DNA from: Candidatus Bathyarchaeota archaeon
GTDB lineage: Archaea; Thermoproteota; Bathyarchaeia; Bathyarchaeales; Bathycorpusculaceae
Reading direction: 5' to 3'
Assembly (NCBI GenBank): GCA_012515445.1
Contig: JAAYYI010000067.1
Span: forward strand, 1-58,903
Length of the DNA stretch: 58,903 bases
The notes below the pieces were generated by a model. That model made no database searches, had not been told where the DNA came from, and saw only the letters and a list, made by a program, of their open reading frames with translations. Shown piece after piece: positions 7,916 through 16,735 of this stretch. The position numbers and the translations under genes are program-made. Numbering within the stretch: the stretch's first letter is position 1; the number at the start of each line of letters is the position of its first letter.

Positions 7916-7945
7916 CCTTTTAACCTTACCAACTGATTGAGCCCC

Positions 7946-7957
7946 AAAAATTTAAAC
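7946..7957 (-). promoter_or_regulatory. TATA-like element upstream of MFS gene
   Basis: The minus strand reads TGTTTAAATTTT, a good archaeal TATA match about 31-42 nt upstream of the TTG start, consistent with a very short leader. Confidence 0.4.
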
Positions 7958-8039
7958 ACATCTGCACTAAAATATAGCTAATGAAATTTTTAAAAAATTA
8001 ATCATAGGAAACGTACAACTTATTCTTCAACAATGACGT

Positions 8040-8489
8040 TTACTGCTTCTTCTGCTCCATCGCCTTCTCCGCTAAAGCCACCGCGTCCTCTCTTGTTCGA
8101 CCAAAGAGAGCCCCTAATGCATCGGCGTCTTCCTGTGTAACCGCTGCGCCGCCAATCAAAACTGTAACTTTGCCCTTCAAACCTTCAGCATCTAGAGCTG
8201 AAACAAGACTCCGCAGGTTTTTCTTGGCTCCATCAACACTAACCGTTACAACTGCGATGTCAGCGTTTGCCTCTTTAATTTTTGATAGGAAAACCGAAGC
8301 AGAAGTCCCCACACCAGCATCTATAACTTGAAACTGTGCGGCTTTAAGCGATTTTCTAACCATCTCTTTAGCGGTATCGATGATATCGGGGGCAAGAGTG
8401 CCAATAACTATTCTTCCCACGGGGTTTTCGGGTTCAGGTGGCTCCTTTTCGCTTAGACCTTTAAACCAAGATTTGAAGAGACCCGGCAT
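8040..8489 (-). CDS. Cobalamin-binding-fold protein lacking the cobalt-ligand His
   Basis: The 149-residue protein aligns by eye with the Rossmann-like B12-binding domain of corrinoid methyltransferase proteins: IVIGTLAPDIIDTAKEMV, FQVIDAGVGTSASVFLSKIKE, ADIAVVTVSVD and VTVLIGGAAVTQEDADALGA. In true corrinoid proteins the first block reads GDxHDIGKN. Here it is PDIIDTAKE, so the cobalt-coordinating His is Ile37 and the following Gly is Ala. The helical cap domain usual in MtaC/MtmC proteins is absent, replaced by a short N-terminal stretch. It may bind cobalamin base-on, bind another ligand or be regulatory. It is next to the M29 peptidase gene, and no methyltransferase is adjacent. Confidence 0.75.
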   Translation of the reverse strand: MPGLFKSWFKGLSEKEPPEPENPVGRIVIGTLAPDIIDTAKEMVRKSLKAAQFQVIDAGVGTSASVFLSKIKEANADIAVVTVSVDGAKKNLRSLVSALDAEGLKGKVTVLIGGAAVTQEDADALGALFGRTREDAVALAEKAMEQKKQ

Positions 8490-8552
8490 ACAATCAACTC
8501 GAGATTATCCTATCATTACTATCTAGTATCCATTTAATACAATTTTGCTGTT

Positions 8553-9662
8553 TTATAGTAAAACGCCGTTTCTCATGATGTCTTTAACAGCGCCATCATT
8601 GCAGAAACCAGTAATCGTCGGCTTACTAACCAGCATATCCACGTGGCACCGGATGTTCCCGGGCGCAAGATGGCAGGTGCCCCTGATTTTCTCGTCCTCC
8701 AGCATATTACCTGTTACGCGGGCCTTATCGTTTAAGCCGATACCCACTTCTTCGAGCACAGTCGGTAAACCATACTTCACCTCAGCGCCACGTATGTCTT
8801 CGATAACTCCTATTAGTGCAGGGTCAGCGCATTGCAAATCAGTTAAAACGCCGTCTCTGAAGGTCGCGTTTAAAGGTTCAGTGGGGTCAATTTTTCCTTG
8901 GTAGCCGCCAGCCGCAACGTCACAGACCAGCACCCCATCCGCTGGATGCTTCACGGGGTAACTCTGCGTCTCGGCTTCTCCGGTTTGCTTGTTTACCGCT
9001 TGAATGATTTTATCTCTTTGTGACCATACTTCGCCCACCGGCAAGTTACCGAACCTTCCGGCACCTCCGTAAACGTTAGGCGGCACAATAACGCAGTCAG
9101 TATCGAACACCACATCCTCCGGTATCTGTACGGTTAAGTCAGTTCCGCCGGGCGCTGTGATACGCAATTTAGTGACGCCCCGCAACTCTCTAAGCAGCTT
9201 CTCAGACTTCTCAACCATCTCACGGTAGTCACACTGCAAAGCACCGTTTAACGCCATATCCAAGGTTATGCCCGGGGAATGCGCCCAGCTTATAGGGACT
9301 TCCTCAATTACTTTATGCAGAAGCTCTATTCTTGCGCCTACCTCTTTTAGGCTCCAGTCTGGGTGTGCAGAGTAGTCGAAGAGTCCCATTCCGGCTTTAG
9401 GGGTTTTCTGCCGCAGCAAAGCTATGAGCTCCGCCGGGAAATGCTCGTATGGTTCCTTGCTGTCCAAAAGGTAGATGGAAACATCCAAACCCAGTTTTTC
9501 GGCGGCTTCTTGGGCTGAACGTGTCAGGACGGGGGAATTCCGGTTGACTATGAGGTAGCTGTCTTGCGGTTTTACTTTTTGGCTGTAGCGCATGAACTCT
9601 TCTAGTTTAACTGTGATTCTGTCGAGGTCTTGGCGGCTTAGATTCTGCATACCAATACTCAT
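8553..9662 (-). CDS. M29 family (AmpS-like) aminopeptidase
   Basis: The 369-residue protein resembles the thermophilic metallo-aminopeptidases of family M29, which remove N-terminal residues from peptides using a two-metal site. Visible family blocks are LPVGEVWS with a candidate metal-ligand Glu, VLEEVGIGLND, and HLAPGNIRCHVDMLV with the His-x-Asp ligands near the C-terminus. ATG at 9662 is used because the upstream 50 residues of the longer frame look non-homologous and would overlap the divergent promoter region. It is likely cytoplasmic (no signal peptide). A divergent surface-protein gene starts about 100 nt away. Confidence 0.8.
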   Translation of the reverse strand: MSIGMQNLSRQDLDRITVKLEEFMRYSQKVKPQDSYLIVNRNSPVLTRSAQEAAEKLGLDVSIYLLDSKEPYEHFPAELIALLRQKTPKAGMGLFDYSAHPDWSLKEVGARIELLHKVIEEVPISWAHSPGITLDMALNGALQCDYREMVEKSEKLLRELRGVTKLRITAPGGTDLTVQIPEDVVFDTDCVIVPPNVYGGAGRFGNLPVGEVWSQRDKIIQAVNKQTGEAETQSYPVKHPADGVLVCDVAAGGYQGKIDPTEPLNATFRDGVLTDLQCADPALIGVIEDIRGAEVKYGLPTVLEEVGIGLNDKARVTGNMLEDEKIRGTCHLAPGNIRCHVDMLVSKPTITGFCNDGAVKDIMRNGVLL

Positions 9663-9763
9663 CTCTTTGAAGGATAAATGCTTAGGCTTCTCGAATATGC
9701 GGTCGCCCAAGATACCTTTAGTCTGCGAAACTTTATGCGAAAAACTCCAAAAACAACCTAACG

Positions 9764-11714
9764 GTGAAACGTTTGAAAAATAAAATGCTCTCCGCCTGTT
9801 TCCTTTTAACATTAATCACTACTGCCGTGATTGTAGGTATATCCGTAAATATCGAACCCGTCCAGAGCACCACAGCAAGCTACACATTTTCAGGGTACAT
9901 TTATGACTCCACCGGAAACGTTGCTCCGAATGCCCACGTTTACCTCATTAGCCAAGTTAACGGCCGTTCGGCAGCACAGGATTACTCAGATATTACTGGT
10001 TACTATAGCCTAAGTGTCCCATCTGGAACCTACAATCTGGTTTCAAGACTGATCGGCTCCTCCCAGAGTACTCTAAAAATAACCTTATGATAAACGGGGA
10101 CACGTCAATGGACATGAGCCTGGTCGTAGGCTACAAAATCACAGGCCGAGTCTTCGACTCCTCAGGTAACACCTTGCCTGGAGCATCTACCATTGTTTCT
10201 AACTCTACTTGGACAGTTCCCAGCGTCACATCGGATGGTTCAGGGTACTACACCATATATGCGCCTGCAGGCACCTACCTTTTTGGTCTTTGGCCACCGA
10301 TGAATTCAAACCTAATAAACTTCAAGAACAACAACTTCACCGTTACCTCAGACATGACCTATGACATCGTTATGTCCTCAGGATACAAAGTTTCAGGTTT
10401 CATCCAGTATCCCTCTGGAGAAAAAGTATACGGCGTCACAACCTACTTGGTAAACGGAACTGGCTACAGCTTTTCGTCCGGTCATTACACTGACTCGCTC
10501 TGGCTTTCAGGTGGTTACTATATTGTTGCACCAGCTGGAAACTACACTATAAAAGCCCAATTGAACTCTGTTCTGATATACTCAGAATCCAACGTTACCC
10601 TCAGCGAGGATATCACAAAAGACCTTACCCTGCCCACAGTTTCAATTTCACCTCCTACCGCGGTAATAGATGTTGGTCAAAGCTACCCCTATGTAGCCAC
10701 TACCACTGGCGGATCAGGTACCTATTCCAACTTCAAATGGTACGTGAATGGAACCGCTAAAGCCACGACGGATAACCCGACGTTTAACTTTTCCCCTGAC
10801 TCGATAGGCACATACTTAGTCACAGCCAAAGTACGTATACTTCAGGAGCTGTCTCAACCCAATCAATTACTGCCACAGCCAAAGTTAACCCCGCGCTATT
10901 ACCATGCGAAGTATCTGCATCTCTAAAGGTACTTGACCAGGGACAAACATCAGTGTTAACAGCAACAGAAGCCTCCGAGGGCACAGGGCCATACAGCTAC
11001 CAGTGGTACATCAAATCCCCCAGCGCAGTAGATTACTCTGTAATTAAAGATACAACATCGCTAAGCTACACCTTCACCACCGCCGCCTCTACCGAATTAG
11101 GTAAATGGAGCTTTACTGTAAATGTAACTGACAGCGCAACCGTTCCAGTTACCGTAGCCTCAAACGTTATTCTAGTAATGGTAAATGCTGCACCATCGGT
11201 ATCCGTTTCTGCCAGCTCAGCGACCTTCACTGTGGGGCAATCATGCACTTTCACCGCCAACGCCGCCAGTGGCTCAGGTAGTTACACACGCTATCAATGG
11301 TACGTCAACGGCGCCGCTCAGGCAGGGCAGAATAGTGCAACATTCATTTTTTCGCCCTCAACCACTGGTTCCTACACGATCACTGCTACAGTCACAGACA
11401 CCTTAGATGCGACTTCTACCCAATCCAGTGCTGTTGCAGTACAGGTTTCGCCTACTCCAACTCCAACTCCGACTGCCACTCCCGCACCTACAACTACCCC
11501 AACTTCGACTCCAACCCTGACTCCTATACCCGCTTCAACGCCAACCCCCACCGCTTCTACATCCTCGCCCACGCCTACAGCAACCCCAAACATCGAAAAT
11601 GCACCAGAAACCGGAACATACATAATTATCTGCATGGTCCTGGCAGTAGTCGTAGCGGCGCTTATCACAGTGATTTTGATATCAAAGAAAAAGCAGAAAG
11701 CCACTAAACCCTAA
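9764..11714 (+). pseudogene. Stalk-anchored surface protein with Cna-B-like and PKD/Ig-like domains, two frameshifts
   Basis: Three consecutive reading frames form one protein. The first (9764-10090) has a signal peptide and the start of a carboxypeptidase-regulatory-like (Cna-B type) repeat. The second (10087-10926) carries two more such repeats and the first PKD/Ig-like domain. The third (10953-11714) has two further Ig/PKD-like domains, a Thr/Pro-rich stalk (PTPTPTATP type) and a C-terminal membrane helix with a KKKQK tail. Frame switches at about 10085 and 10830 interrupt otherwise continuous domain sequence. This is either a decaying gene or two sequencing indels; programmed frameshifting is less likely. 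The intact product would be displayed on the cell surface, perhaps for adhesion. Confidence 0.75.
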
Positions 11715-11734
11715 GACAGATGTATCTTAAGCGT

Positions 11735-12484
11735 TTATCTAATGGCTTTTTTCAAAGCTACGAAACACAGTCCGAAGAATGCAGCGCCGAAAAGCATTAG
11801 AACAGCAAGCGACAGCCAAGGGAAGGGTTGTCCAAGCGCGGAAGCCCTAAGGCAGAGGCAGGCATGAGTCAGCGGCGAAGCATACAACACGGCAATTAAT
11901 GCGTCGGGAACCTGACTGAGCGAGAAGAAGGTGCCGCTTAGAAAAGACATCGGCAAAATCACCAGACTCATAAACAGCGTCATGTCCTGGTGGGTCTTAG
12001 CCAGCAGGGCAACTATGACGCCTAAGAAGGAGAAAGCGAAACAGGTCAAAACTAAGCTTAATGGGAAAAGTAGGTTCATAGTGGGCAGCGGCGAAAATGC
12101 CAATGCAACCGCTAGTATAGCGGCTGAACTCATCAGTCCCCGCACAACGCCGATCAAGGCTTTACCTACGATTATGGAGAATGGGCTCACGGGCGCCATC
12201 AGGGTTTCGTCGAAGCACTTGTAGAATAATCGGTCCACATGTAGCTTAAGCCCTGAAGTGTTAAACGCTGTTGTCATGGCGGTTAAGGCGATGATTCCGG
12301 GGATTACGAAGTCAAGGTAGCTGTAACCCTCAACTAGGGTGCCTCTGCCTAATCCGTAGCCGAACGCCAACAGGTAAAGCACCGGTGCAATGAGCGTCAA
12401 AGCCATTGTTTTAGTTAGGTTGCGGCGCAGAAAACGCAGATCAACCCATACGACTGTGCCTATATCCTGCAGGGTTTCAAGCAT
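11735..12484 (-). CDS. ABC-2 type transporter permease
   Basis: The 249-residue protein has six predicted membrane helices and an N-terminal amphipathic stretch (VWVDLRFLRRNLTKT), the layout of ABC-2 exporter permeases. FVIPGIIALTAMTTAFNTS and SFLSGTFFSLSQVP are typical family segments. It partners with the ATPase gene just upstream: the coding regions overlap by about 8 nt, indicating translational coupling. A GTG one codon earlier (12487) is an alternative start. Substrate unknown; this class exports drugs, lipids or polysaccharides. It converges on the surface-protein gene with a gap of about 20 nt. Confidence 0.9.
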   Translation of the reverse strand: MLETLQDIGTVVWVDLRFLRRNLTKTMALTLIAPVLYLLAFGYGLGRGTLVEGYSYLDFVIPGIIALTAMTTAFNTSGLKLHVDRLFYKCFDETLMAPVSPFSIIVGKALIGVVRGLMSSAAILAVALAFSPLPTMNLLFPLSLVLTCFAFSFLGVIVALLAKTHQDMTLFMSLVILPMSFLSGTFFSLSQVPDALIAVLYASPLTHACLCLRASALGQPFPWLSLAVLMLFGAAFFGLCFVALKKAIR

Positions 12485-13385
12485 CACCGTCTGCCTCCAC
12501 CTTTTTGCCTGTTAACTTTACAAAGACATCTTCCAAGCTTGAGTCGCGCACAACCGCCTTAACGTCAGAGGGCAAACATTGCATGTACGCTAATGCTTCT
12601 TGCCTGTCGACGAAATGCTCATAGCGAGTGTATTCTCCTCCGACCAGCATCTCAACAGTCGCCAAACCAACCTGCCCTCGAAGCTCGGAGGGTGAACCCA
12701 GCGCAATCAAATGTCCCTGATTAACGATGCCGACACGCGAACAGAGCGCTTCAGCCTCCTCAATGTAGTGAGTAGTTAGAAATATGGTTGTGCCGCTTCG
12801 GCTTAACTTGCGGATCAAATCCCACATGCGCCGCCTTATCTGGACATCTAAACCTACCGTAGGTTCATCTAGGAAAATAATTTTGGGCTGATGCAGCAAT
12901 GCGCGGGCAATCATCGCTGCTTTTTTCATTCCGCCCGATAAATCTTCAACCAACCGTTCACTCTGCTTAGTTAAGCTTACAAACTCCAGAAGTTCATCTA
13001 TGCGCTGTCTGCGTATGTTTTTTGGGATGTGATGTAAGCGGGCATGCAGCTCCATGTTTTCCCTCAGGTTCAGGTCTAAGTCAAATGTGAAATGCTGCTG
13101 GACAACGCCTATTACCCGTTTAACTTTCTCTGGTTCACTCGCTACATTGAATCCACAGACTGAAACTGACCCCGAGGTGGGCTTTGCAAGTCCGGTTAGG
13201 GCGCGGATGGTTGTTGTTTTGCCTGCTCCGTTGGGGCCGAGAAAGCCGAAGATTTCCCCGTTTTCTATGCTGAGGTTTAGGTTTTCTACTGCGCAGACAT
13301 CTTTGTACCGCTTTGTAAGGTTATGTATCTCGATAGCTTTCTCCACTGCCCAATACCCCCGCTGATGCAAGTACTTACTAACCAT
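12477..13385 (-). CDS. ABC transporter ATP-binding protein (DrrA/CcmA-like)
   Basis: The 302-residue ATPase has Walker A GPNGAGKTTT, the signature LSGGMKKA, Walker B KIIFLDEPTVGLD and the switch His in TTHYIEEAE. The C-terminal extension ending in SSLEDVFVKLTGKKV is typical of daunorubicin-resistance-type exporter ATPases. It energises the ABC-2 permease encoded immediately downstream. The ATG at 13385 is used; a GTG at 13346, giving MEKAIEIHNL at the usual family start, is equally possible. Cytoplasmic, membrane associated. Confidence 0.92.
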   Translation of the reverse strand: MVSKYLHQRGYWAVEKAIEIHNLTKRYKDVCAVENLNLSIENGEIFGFLGPNGAGKTTTIRALTGLAKPTSGSVSVCGFNVASEPEKVKRVIGVVQQHFTFDLDLNLRENMELHARLHHIPKNIRRQRIDELLEFVSLTKQSERLVEDLSGGMKKAAMIARALLHQPKIIFLDEPTVGLDVQIRRRMWDLIRKLSRSGTTIFLTTHYIEEAEALCSRVGIVNQGHLIALGSPSELRGQVGLATVEMLVGGEYTRYEHFVDRQEALAYMQCLPSDVKAVVRDSSLEDVFVKLTGKKVEADGDA

Positions 13386-13452
13386 GTTTAGCCTAAATAA
13401 AAATAATGGGCTAAAAAAACGTACTTAAAGAACCCGCGCCTGTGCAATTAGA

Positions 13453-13510
13453 GTAGAATGCTCAAGATTATTCCCAAGCCGAACGCTATGCCAAAAAAGA
13501 CCAAAAATTA
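13453..13510 (-). pseudogene. Short remnant of a membrane-protein C-terminus
   Basis: The minus strand encodes a hydrophobic tail ending GIAFGLGIILSILL before a stop, with an upstream in-frame stop and no start. It looks like the last helix of a lost membrane protein, between the ABC operon and the decayed genes. Confidence 0.2.
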
Positions 13511-13530
13511 GCGGGAAGAGAACCCTTACA

Positions 13531-14300
13531 TCATCTGATTTTTCTCAGGTTCTCAAAGCTCCCATAACCGCCAGCTCTGCCATCAAACACGAACTCGCCG
13601 AACGCCTGAACCAAAAACGACAACTGCCCATGCTCATCCATGAAAGGCAAAGGAACCATCGGACCCGTTTTGCCTTCCAACTCATGCCGTACGCCCAAGC
13701 TATCAACTATTTCGATTTTGCAGCCAACAGGCAGGTTGCTAGTACCAAATGTTTGATCCAATACTCGGATGGATTTTATGGGGATATTTTCGCCGTTCTT
13801 ATAAATGAAGCCGCCTGAGGAAACCCTCCCGTCGTCTGCTACTATAGCCGCGGGGTTAACGCATAGGTTCTCGTTGAACCATACGACGAAGTAAAGCCAG
13901 TTACCTATCCCTGTCCAATCGCGGACGCCATGCGTGTGGTCACGTTGCCCGATTACTTCTTGAATGGTGTACGTGTCATTGTTGATTTTATTTGGCCGCT
14001 GACTTTGCCGATTTGTTCCCAGTGTTGATCGCCTGATTTTTTGCCGAGTTCAAGGACAGAGTTAAATCGAAGTTTACTTGTGCGATGGCTCTGACGAGTT
14101 CGCGGTGCTGCGATAGTTTCGGTAGGTCCTCGGGGTTGTCTGCTATTGGCATAGAGGCGTTGAGGGTGTAGTGCCATTCGCCCGTGGGTAGCCTCTGGTA
14201 AGTCATGGCGGATACGGCTGTGCGCTGTTTTCTTGCTTCATCGGCGACTTTTTCGGTTGCGTTATAGATGGCTGCTTTACCGTCTGGTAAACGTGAACCC
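13531..14300 (-). pseudogene. Decayed DUF7064/7065 (CrtC-like) gene
   Basis: Minus-strand frames combine into the C-terminal part of a DUF7064/DUF7065-type protein: WEQIGKVSGQIK, then IGQRDHTHGVRDW, WLYFVVWFNENLC and DGRVSSGGFIYKNGE, ending at 13531. The GxRDHxxGVRDW block is the family hallmark. At least two frame changes (about 14030 and 13980) are needed and there is no plausible start. An upstream piece (YNATEKVADEARKQR to PKLSQHRELVRAIAQ) is in another frame and of unclear origin. The original protein may have acted on a hydrophobic substrate; it is not functional here unless the sequence has errors. Confidence 0.6.
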
Positions 14301-14399
14301 TACTATCCACGCTGGGCAGCAAGCCTCATACAGGCTTCGCCGCTTCTAAGAGAGCAGATTCTCAGTTACCCCTCAAACCTGCTTATGCTACAGCTTCAA

Positions 14400-15028
14400 G
14401 GCAGAAACGACTCGGAAATCCGCTCTAATCCAGAGAGTAGTGCCAAGTAGCCTTCAGTGGCGTCCTTTTTGCCGATGAATCTGGCCTCTAATTCTTGGGC
14501 TAGCTCAAGCAGGCCAGCAATATCATGGCTTTTAGCGAGGGGTTCAAATCGCTAATTGAATTGGCTAGCGAAGGGCTGAAACTGTTTTCTGCTCCATTTA
14601 TCGTATGCAGATGCGGTTTTGGTTATGGACCCGTTTCTGTCATAGAGCATAACGCGGATTTCGGCTAGCACCCTTTTTGACATGTGGAAGGGTTGCTTCT
14701 TCATCGTTTCTTTGCCGTATGGGCCGTCGCCGTCTTCGAAGTAGTTTAGGATATCATCGTTGCGTAGCATCGGAGGGATTTCGTATTCAACTTTCCTTTT
14801 GAGTACTTCGAGGTTGAAGTAAACGTGGCTGCGATGAAGTAGCAGCAGTTGGTCTAGTTTGTCGCTTGGTTTAGAGTAGCCCATTATGGCGTTGAGTTCG
14901 ACATTGACAATCTGTGTCAGTTGATCGCCGAGTAACTCGAAGAATAAGGGTGAAACAGAATCGTTCCAGTAGTCATCCGAGTAGCCTCTTGTCCAAACTG
15001 TACCTTCTGCTGAGGCGTAATCTTCCAA
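14400..15028 (-). pseudogene. Truncated PEP-utilising-enzyme-like gene with amber stop
   Basis: The frame starting at 15028 encodes 158 residues resembling the region after the central domain of PpsA-like phosphotransferases (GTVWTRGYSDDYWNDSVSPL), then stops at a TAG (14552-14554). The same frame continues with another 50 family-like residues (RFEPLAKSHDIAGLLELAQ to LERISESFLP) before a TGA at about 14400. The ATP-grasp and His domains of a real PEP synthase are missing. This and the adjacent DUF7065 remnant suggest one decaying locus. A promoter-like TTAAGCTTAAATA lies upstream at about 15072-15086. Confidence 0.55.
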
Positions 15029-15163
15029 GCTTTTGCCCCTCTCTAGTATGCTACTTACCCTCGGAATGTTTGATATTTAAGCTTAAGGCTCAACCAAAAT
15101 AGATGTTGCCGCTGAATAAATTTCGGAGTTTGACCAAAACACACATAGGCAGAAACCCCAAAT

Positions 15164-15661
15164 ATGTGCAGTAGGAAGAGAGCACACTTGTCAGACTTAG
15201 CCAACAGCTGCGAATACCACACCCCCGAAGCAACCTGTCTAGCAATAGCGGAGAATCCGAAGGCAAAAGCTAACCGCGAAGCCAGATGCTTAAACGACGA
15301 AAAAAGTTGCTGCTGCTATGTATGCGACTCCAGACGTGAATGCATAATAAGCTGCAAATACCTTGGCAGCGTAGAAAGCTCTCCTAAAACTCAGGATGTA
15401 CCCGAACCACAGCCGGTAAAACCGTCTCCTGAACCTAAATCTGCAGTTCCGACAAGCAGTACAAAGAATTTTCCAGCTGTTTACTGCACCTCATGCAACG
15501 TCGAAATGTCGCCTAAAAACGCTAAACTCAAACTTGAGGACAGCGAAACCGAGCGCCCTAAACAATTCGGCGATTACACACCCCAACCTGAAGAAGTCAT
15601 GCCGGTCATAATCTATTTGTGTCCGCTGTGTGGCAGAATAGAGTTCCGATCAGCTAAATAG
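15164..15661 (+). CDS. Cys-rich two-module zinc-ribbon protein, hypothetical
   Basis: The 165-residue protein has an N-terminal Cys-rich module (CEYHTPEATCLA, CLNDEKSCCCYVCDSRREC, CKYLG), a Pro-rich linker (about residues 68-100) and a C-terminal zinc ribbon formed by YCTSCNVEM and LCPLCGRIEF. The architecture suggests a small nucleic-acid- or protein-binding zinc protein. I do not recognise a named family. The downstream TRAM gene starts 12 nt after its stop, so the two are probably cotranscribed, which hints at an RNA-related role. Confidence 0.7.
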   Translation: MCSRKRAHLSDLANSCEYHTPEATCLAIAENPKAKANREARCLNDEKSCCCYVCDSRRECIISCKYLGSVESSPKTQDVPEPQPVKPSPEPKSAVPTSSTKNFPAVYCTSCNVEMSPKNAKLKLEDSETERPKQFGDYTPQPEEVMPVIIYLCPLCGRIEFRSAK

Positions 15662-15673
15662 AGGAATAACACG

Positions 15674-15913
15674 TTGGTTCATAGAAGAGTTCGTGGCGGA
15701 AAATTTAAAGTGAAAAAGTCCCCTTCACCTTCGCCCGTTGAGGTTGGAGACGAATTAGAAGTAAACATCATCGAGAGGGCTCCTAGCGGTGATGGGGTAT
15801 CTAACATTCAGGGGTACACTATTATTGTTCCGAGAGCTAAGCCGGGTGAGCGGGTGAACGTCAGGATAACTGCGGTTGATAGGAAAACGGTTACTGCTGA
15901 ACTAATCAAATAA
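15674..15913 (+). CDS. TRAM domain RNA-binding protein
   Basis: The 79-residue protein is essentially one TRAM domain: VEVGDELEVNIIERAPSGDGVSNIQGYTIIVPRAKPGERVNVRI, an OB-like fold that binds RNA. Free-standing TRAM proteins are abundant in archaea and some act as RNA chaperones in cold response. The start is TTG at 15674 with GAGG about 8 nt upstream. The basic N-terminus (HRRVRGGKFKVKKS) fits RNA binding. Cotranscription with the preceding zinc-ribbon gene is likely. Confidence 0.9.
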   Translation: MVHRRVRGGKFKVKKSPSPSPVEVGDELEVNIIERAPSGDGVSNIQGYTIIVPRAKPGERVNVRITAVDRKTVTAELIK

Positions 15914-16015
15914 TCCTGCCTTTGGTCGGGCGATATAGCTTACACAGGGCAAAAAAAGGTTGAAAGTTAACAGGCTTTAGAAAATCCTTTTAACGATACT
16001 TTTACAGTTAAGTGG

Positions 16016-16261
16016 ATGGGACCCCATATGAAGAAGCCCTCAAACCGCACATTAATCGTAATCGCAATTATCGCCGGAGTAGCAGCTTTCTGCACGCTTG
16101 TTCTGCCATACATGCTGTGTCCACAGTGGTATATACCGAAAGCTAACGCCTCCACAGGATATACTGCACCTGTTACCGCAGAGGGCTGGGCTCTAATGAT
16201 TGCCGGATTTGTGTTTGTTGGGATAGCGACTGTTTGCCTCAAACTGCGCAAGCTCGATTAA
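16016..16261 (+). CDS. Small two-helix membrane protein, hypothetical
   Basis: The 81-residue protein has a basic N-terminus (MKKPSNRT) and two predicted helices (about residues 12-34 and 55-74) separated by a short loop with Pro and Trp. It has no known domain. An alternative start is the ATG at 16028. It is followed by a T6 tract at about 16282, which could terminate transcription. Function unknown. Confidence 0.6.
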   Translation: MGPHMKKPSNRTLIVIAIIAGVAAFCTLVLPYMLCPQWYIPKANASTGYTAPVTAEGWALMIAGFVFVGIATVCLKLRKLD

Positions 16262-16274
16262 AAATCCCTGATTA

Positions 16275-16455
16275 ATTCTGTTTTTTCTTCAGATAGATGC
16301 CATAAGCGCCTGCACATACAATAAACGTAGGGGAACATGCAGGAATTCTAGTACTGGCACGATTAAGGTGCCGCCGCTGAATGGGGTTTTGGCTTCGAAC
16401 CCTTTAGAGTCTGTTCCATAGCATAGAAACATCACTTTACTGTCCTGTGTGGCTT
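16275..16455 (-). pseudogene. Remnant of a membrane-anchored protein
   Basis: Minus-strand frames read SKVMFLCYGTDSKGFEAK, then PFSGGTLIVPVLEF, and after a one-base shift CSPTFIVCAGAYGIYLKKK before a stop, which looks like a C-terminal membrane anchor with Lys tail. No start or full domain remains. The rest of the 16262-16735 gap holds repeat copy N1 and AT-rich sequence. Confidence 0.35.
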
Positions 16456-16561
16456 CGGGGGCGAAAGTGGAAGTATATCAAAATTTTTTGCAGAGTAATT
16501 TGTAATTTAGTAATAACTGTAGTGAAGATGAAGTATTTTTACTGACTTGAACGTTGCAGTT

Positions 16562-16672
16562 GGGGGAGAGGTGGGCTGCGGCTCCAGCTAAGGAGAAAGG
16601 AGAAGGCATATTGTCGCTATTTGGCACCTATTTGGAAGGGATATTTTTTGGAGCCGTACCTGCAGCCTCACT
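16562..16672. repeat. Structured direct repeat N1 flanking the DUF72 pair
   Basis: This element shares the string GGGGGAGAGGTGGGCTGCGG, directly followed by CTCC, an AGGAGAA-rich middle, TTGGCACC, an ATTTGGAAG-like block and a GAGCCG...CAGCC end with copy N2 at 18542-18652. GGCTGC (16574-16579) can pair with GCAGCC (16662-16667), and GGCTCC (16580-16585) with GGAGCC (16650-16655), giving a two-segment long-range stem. It may be a structured RNA or a recombination repeat. Confidence 0.6.
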
Positions 16673-16735
16673 TGCAAACACAACTAAGAAGGTTTAGAGT
16701 GATAATTTTTTGTGCGTAAAAATCTGAGACAACAG

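Noticed and set aside
10085-10090. ATGA overlap at 10087 as true coupling of two genes
   Set aside because: Domain sequence runs straight through and the second frame has no signal peptide of its own, so a frameshift fits better.
14552-14554. In-frame TAG as possible pyrrolysine codon
   Set aside because: The surrounding gene lacks essential domains and has further breaks, so decay explains the stop better; no pyl genes are in the window.
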